Assembly: GCA_944382025.1 (NCBI GenBank)
Contig: CALWMQ010000223.1
Coordinates: forward strand, 1 to 6,777
Length of the DNA: 6,777 bases
Source: an uncultured Clostridia bacterium
GTDB lineage: Bacteria; Bacillota; Clostridia; Oscillospirales; Acutalibacteraceae
Direction: 5' to 3'
The first letter of the stretch is position 1, and each line of letters begins with the position of its first letter. The position numbers and the translations under genes were made by a program. The notes beneath the pieces were generated by a model. That model was not told where the DNA came from and made no database searches. It was given only the letters and a program-made list of their open reading frames with translations. Of the stretch, positions 5,460 to 6,777 are shown piece by piece.

Positions 5460-6761
5460 TCAATATAATTTGCGGTGATCGATGACCCGAACCGCCTTAC
5501 CCTCGCTGCGGGTGATGCTTTTGGGAGCCACCAGTTTAACCGACGCGTAGATGCCCAGCATGGCCTTCAACGCTTCGATCAACTCTTTCTCACGCATGGA
5601 GACCGCGGACAGGGCATCGGAGAACATTTCCGGAGTCATCTCCACCAGGACTTCCAGTTTATCGCTGTTGTTTTCCCGACTGACAACGATCTGGTAGTTG
5701 GCGGGGTAACCCTTGTTCAGCAGTACCGTCTCGATTTGGGAGGGGAACACATTGACCCCTTTGATGATGAGCATATCATCGCTGCGGCCCATAGGTTTAG
5801 ACATTTTCACATGGGTGCGGCCGCAGGCGCACTTTTCCCGGTTGAGGACGCAAATATCCCGGGTACGGTAACGGAGCAGGGGGAAGGCTTCCTTGGTAAT
5901 ACTGGTGAAGACCAATTCGCCTTTTTCCCCATCCGGCAACACTTTCCCCGTATTGGGGTCAATGATTTCAGCGATAAAATGGTCCTCATTGATGTGCATG
6001 CCGGACTGTGCGGAGCATTCGAAAGCAACGCCGGGGCCGGAGATTTCGGTGAGGCCGTAAATGTCATAGGCTTTGATCCCCAACTTATTCTGGATATCCT
6101 GGCGCATTTCCTCGCTCCAGGCTTCAGCGCCGAAGATGCCGGCTTTCAGATTGATCTGGTCCCGCAGGCCCCTTTCGCAGATGCTTACGGCCAGGTAAGC
6201 AGCGTAGGAGGGGGTGCAGCACAGGATAGTGGATCCCAGGTCACACATAAACTGGATCTGCCGGTCGGTATTACCGGAAGACATGGGCAGAGTCAGGCAT
6301 CCTACTTTGTGGGAGCCTCCGTGTAAGCCGGCGCCGCCGGTGAACAGGCCGTACCCATAACTCACATGGACCACATCGTCTTTGGTGCCGCCTGCGGAAA
6401 CGATGGCGCGGGCGCAGCAGTCTTCCCAGAGGTCGATATCGTGCTGGGTATAGAAGGCGACCACACGGCGGCCGGTGGTACCGCTGGTGGATTGGATGCG
6501 CACGCAGTCATGGAGGGGAGCCGCCATCAAGCCGTAGGGGTAGGCGTCCCGGAGATCATCCTTGGTGAGAAAAGGAAGCTTATACAAATCATCGACGGAG
6601 CGGATATCTTCGGGAGAGACCCCTTTTTCATCCATCTTCCGGCGGTAATAAGCAACATTCTCGTAAACCCGTTTTACGGTTTTAACCAGGCGTTCATCCT
6701 GCCAGGCGCGGATTTGATCCCGGGATGCGCATTCGATCTCGGGCTGATAATAGTTCGGCAT
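5460..6761 (-). CDS. paaK: Phenylacetate-CoA ligase (PaaK-like, adenylate-forming)
   Basis: This 433-residue cytoplasmic enzyme activates an arylacetate with ATP and CoA, via an acyl-adenylate, to give aryl-acetyl-CoA. Length matches the PaaK family (about 430-440). Motifs in order are the phosphate loop STSGTTGRR (91-99), GAEAWSEEMR (211-220), the adenylate motif YGLTE (235-239), RYRTRD (297-302), a CACGRTH segment (311-317), and GRSDDMLIIKGVNVFPSQIE (325-344), with the hinge to the small C-terminal domain here. The C-terminal catalytic lysine is likely K422 in SEGKAVRV. All key residues are present. The ATG at 6759-6761 is preceded by AAAGGGG 9 bases upstream at the very edge of the window, so the gene is complete while its promoter lies outside. 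The tandem ACT gene follows after 16 bases. In anaerobes such ligases often work with indolepyruvate:ferredoxin oxidoreductase in aromatic amino acid fermentation. Exact substrate (phenylacetate, hydroxyphenylacetate or indoleacetate) cannot be told. Confidence 0.96.
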   Translation of the reverse strand: MPNYYQPEIECASRDQIRAWQDERLVKTVKRVYENVAYYRRKMDEKGVSPEDIRSVDDLYKLPFLTKDDLRDAYPYGLMAAPLHDCVRIQSTSGTTGRRVVAFYTQHDIDLWEDCCARAIVSAGGTKDDVVHVSYGYGLFTGGAGLHGGSHKVGCLTLPMSSGNTDRQIQFMCDLGSTILCCTPSYAAYLAVSICERGLRDQINLKAGIFGAEAWSEEMRQDIQNKLGIKAYDIYGLTEISGPGVAFECSAQSGMHINEDHFIAEIIDPNTGKVLPDGEKGELVFTSITKEAFPLLRYRTRDICVLNREKCACGRTHVKMSKPMGRSDDMLIIKGVNVFPSQIETVLLNKGYPANYQIVVSRENNSDKLEVLVEMTPEMFSDALSAVSMREKELIEALKAMLGIYASVKLVAPKSITRSEGKAVRVIDHRKLY

Positions 6762-6777
6762 ATTGACAGTCCCCTTT

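Noticed and set aside
5475..6326. A long (283-residue) plus-strand open frame.
   Set aside because: It is antisense to the well-conserved paaK-like gene and matches no family; a shadow of its codon pattern.
1..6777. CRISPR array, tRNA or rRNA genes, insertion sequence or prophage features.
   Set aside because: No spaced direct repeats, cloverleaf-like sequences, rRNA blocks, transposase frames or terminal inverted repeats were seen.

Overview
The window comes from a bacterial chromosome of moderate GC (roughly half by eye). It most resembles a Clostridia-type Bacillota (Firmicutes) genome. The reasons are strong AGGAGG-like ribosome binding sites, a sigma-A type promoter, a T-box-like element, a TrpB2-type tryptophan synthase beta chain, and a phenylacetate-CoA ligase/tandem-ACT gene pair typical of anaerobic clostridia. 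No genus can be named from the sequence alone.

Layout, left to right. At 2-853 (+) is the C-terminal part of a TrpB2-like pyridoxal-phosphate enzyme, cut by the window edge and followed by a hairpin terminator. The interval 854-1315 has no convincing gene but holds two hairpins. Next is a minus-strand pair: alr (alanine racemase, 3422-2232), then an AraC-family regulator (2200-1316) starting 31 bases after the alr stop. A near-consensus sigma-A promoter at 3454-3482 sits directly upstream of alr. The interval 3423-3961 also holds, on the plus strand, what looks like the antiterminator/terminator part of a T-box riboswitch with no gene behind it, and a strong bidirectional terminator hairpin. 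Then come a small four-helix membrane protein of unknown function (4399-3962), a short Cys-rich DUF6951-like protein (4929-4609), a tandem ACT-domain protein (5443-5006) and a complete phenylacetate-CoA ligase (paaK-like, 6761-5460), all on the minus strand.

How the genes fit together. The paaK-like gene and the ACT gene are 16 bases apart and clearly co-transcribed. In related bacteria this pair often lies by indolepyruvate:ferredoxin oxidoreductase genes and handles arylacetates from aromatic amino acid fermentation; whether that holds here depends on sequence beyond 6777. The DUF6951-like gene may belong to the same operon, with a perfect 10-bp hairpin between it and the ACT gene. The alr-AraC unit would supply D-alanine for the cell wall plus a regulator of unknown ligand. 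The most unusual items are the T-box remnant without a target gene, the alr-AraC pairing, and a perfect palindrome abutting a weak possible promoter before the membrane-protein gene. No CRISPR array, tRNA, rRNA or insertion sequence was seen.
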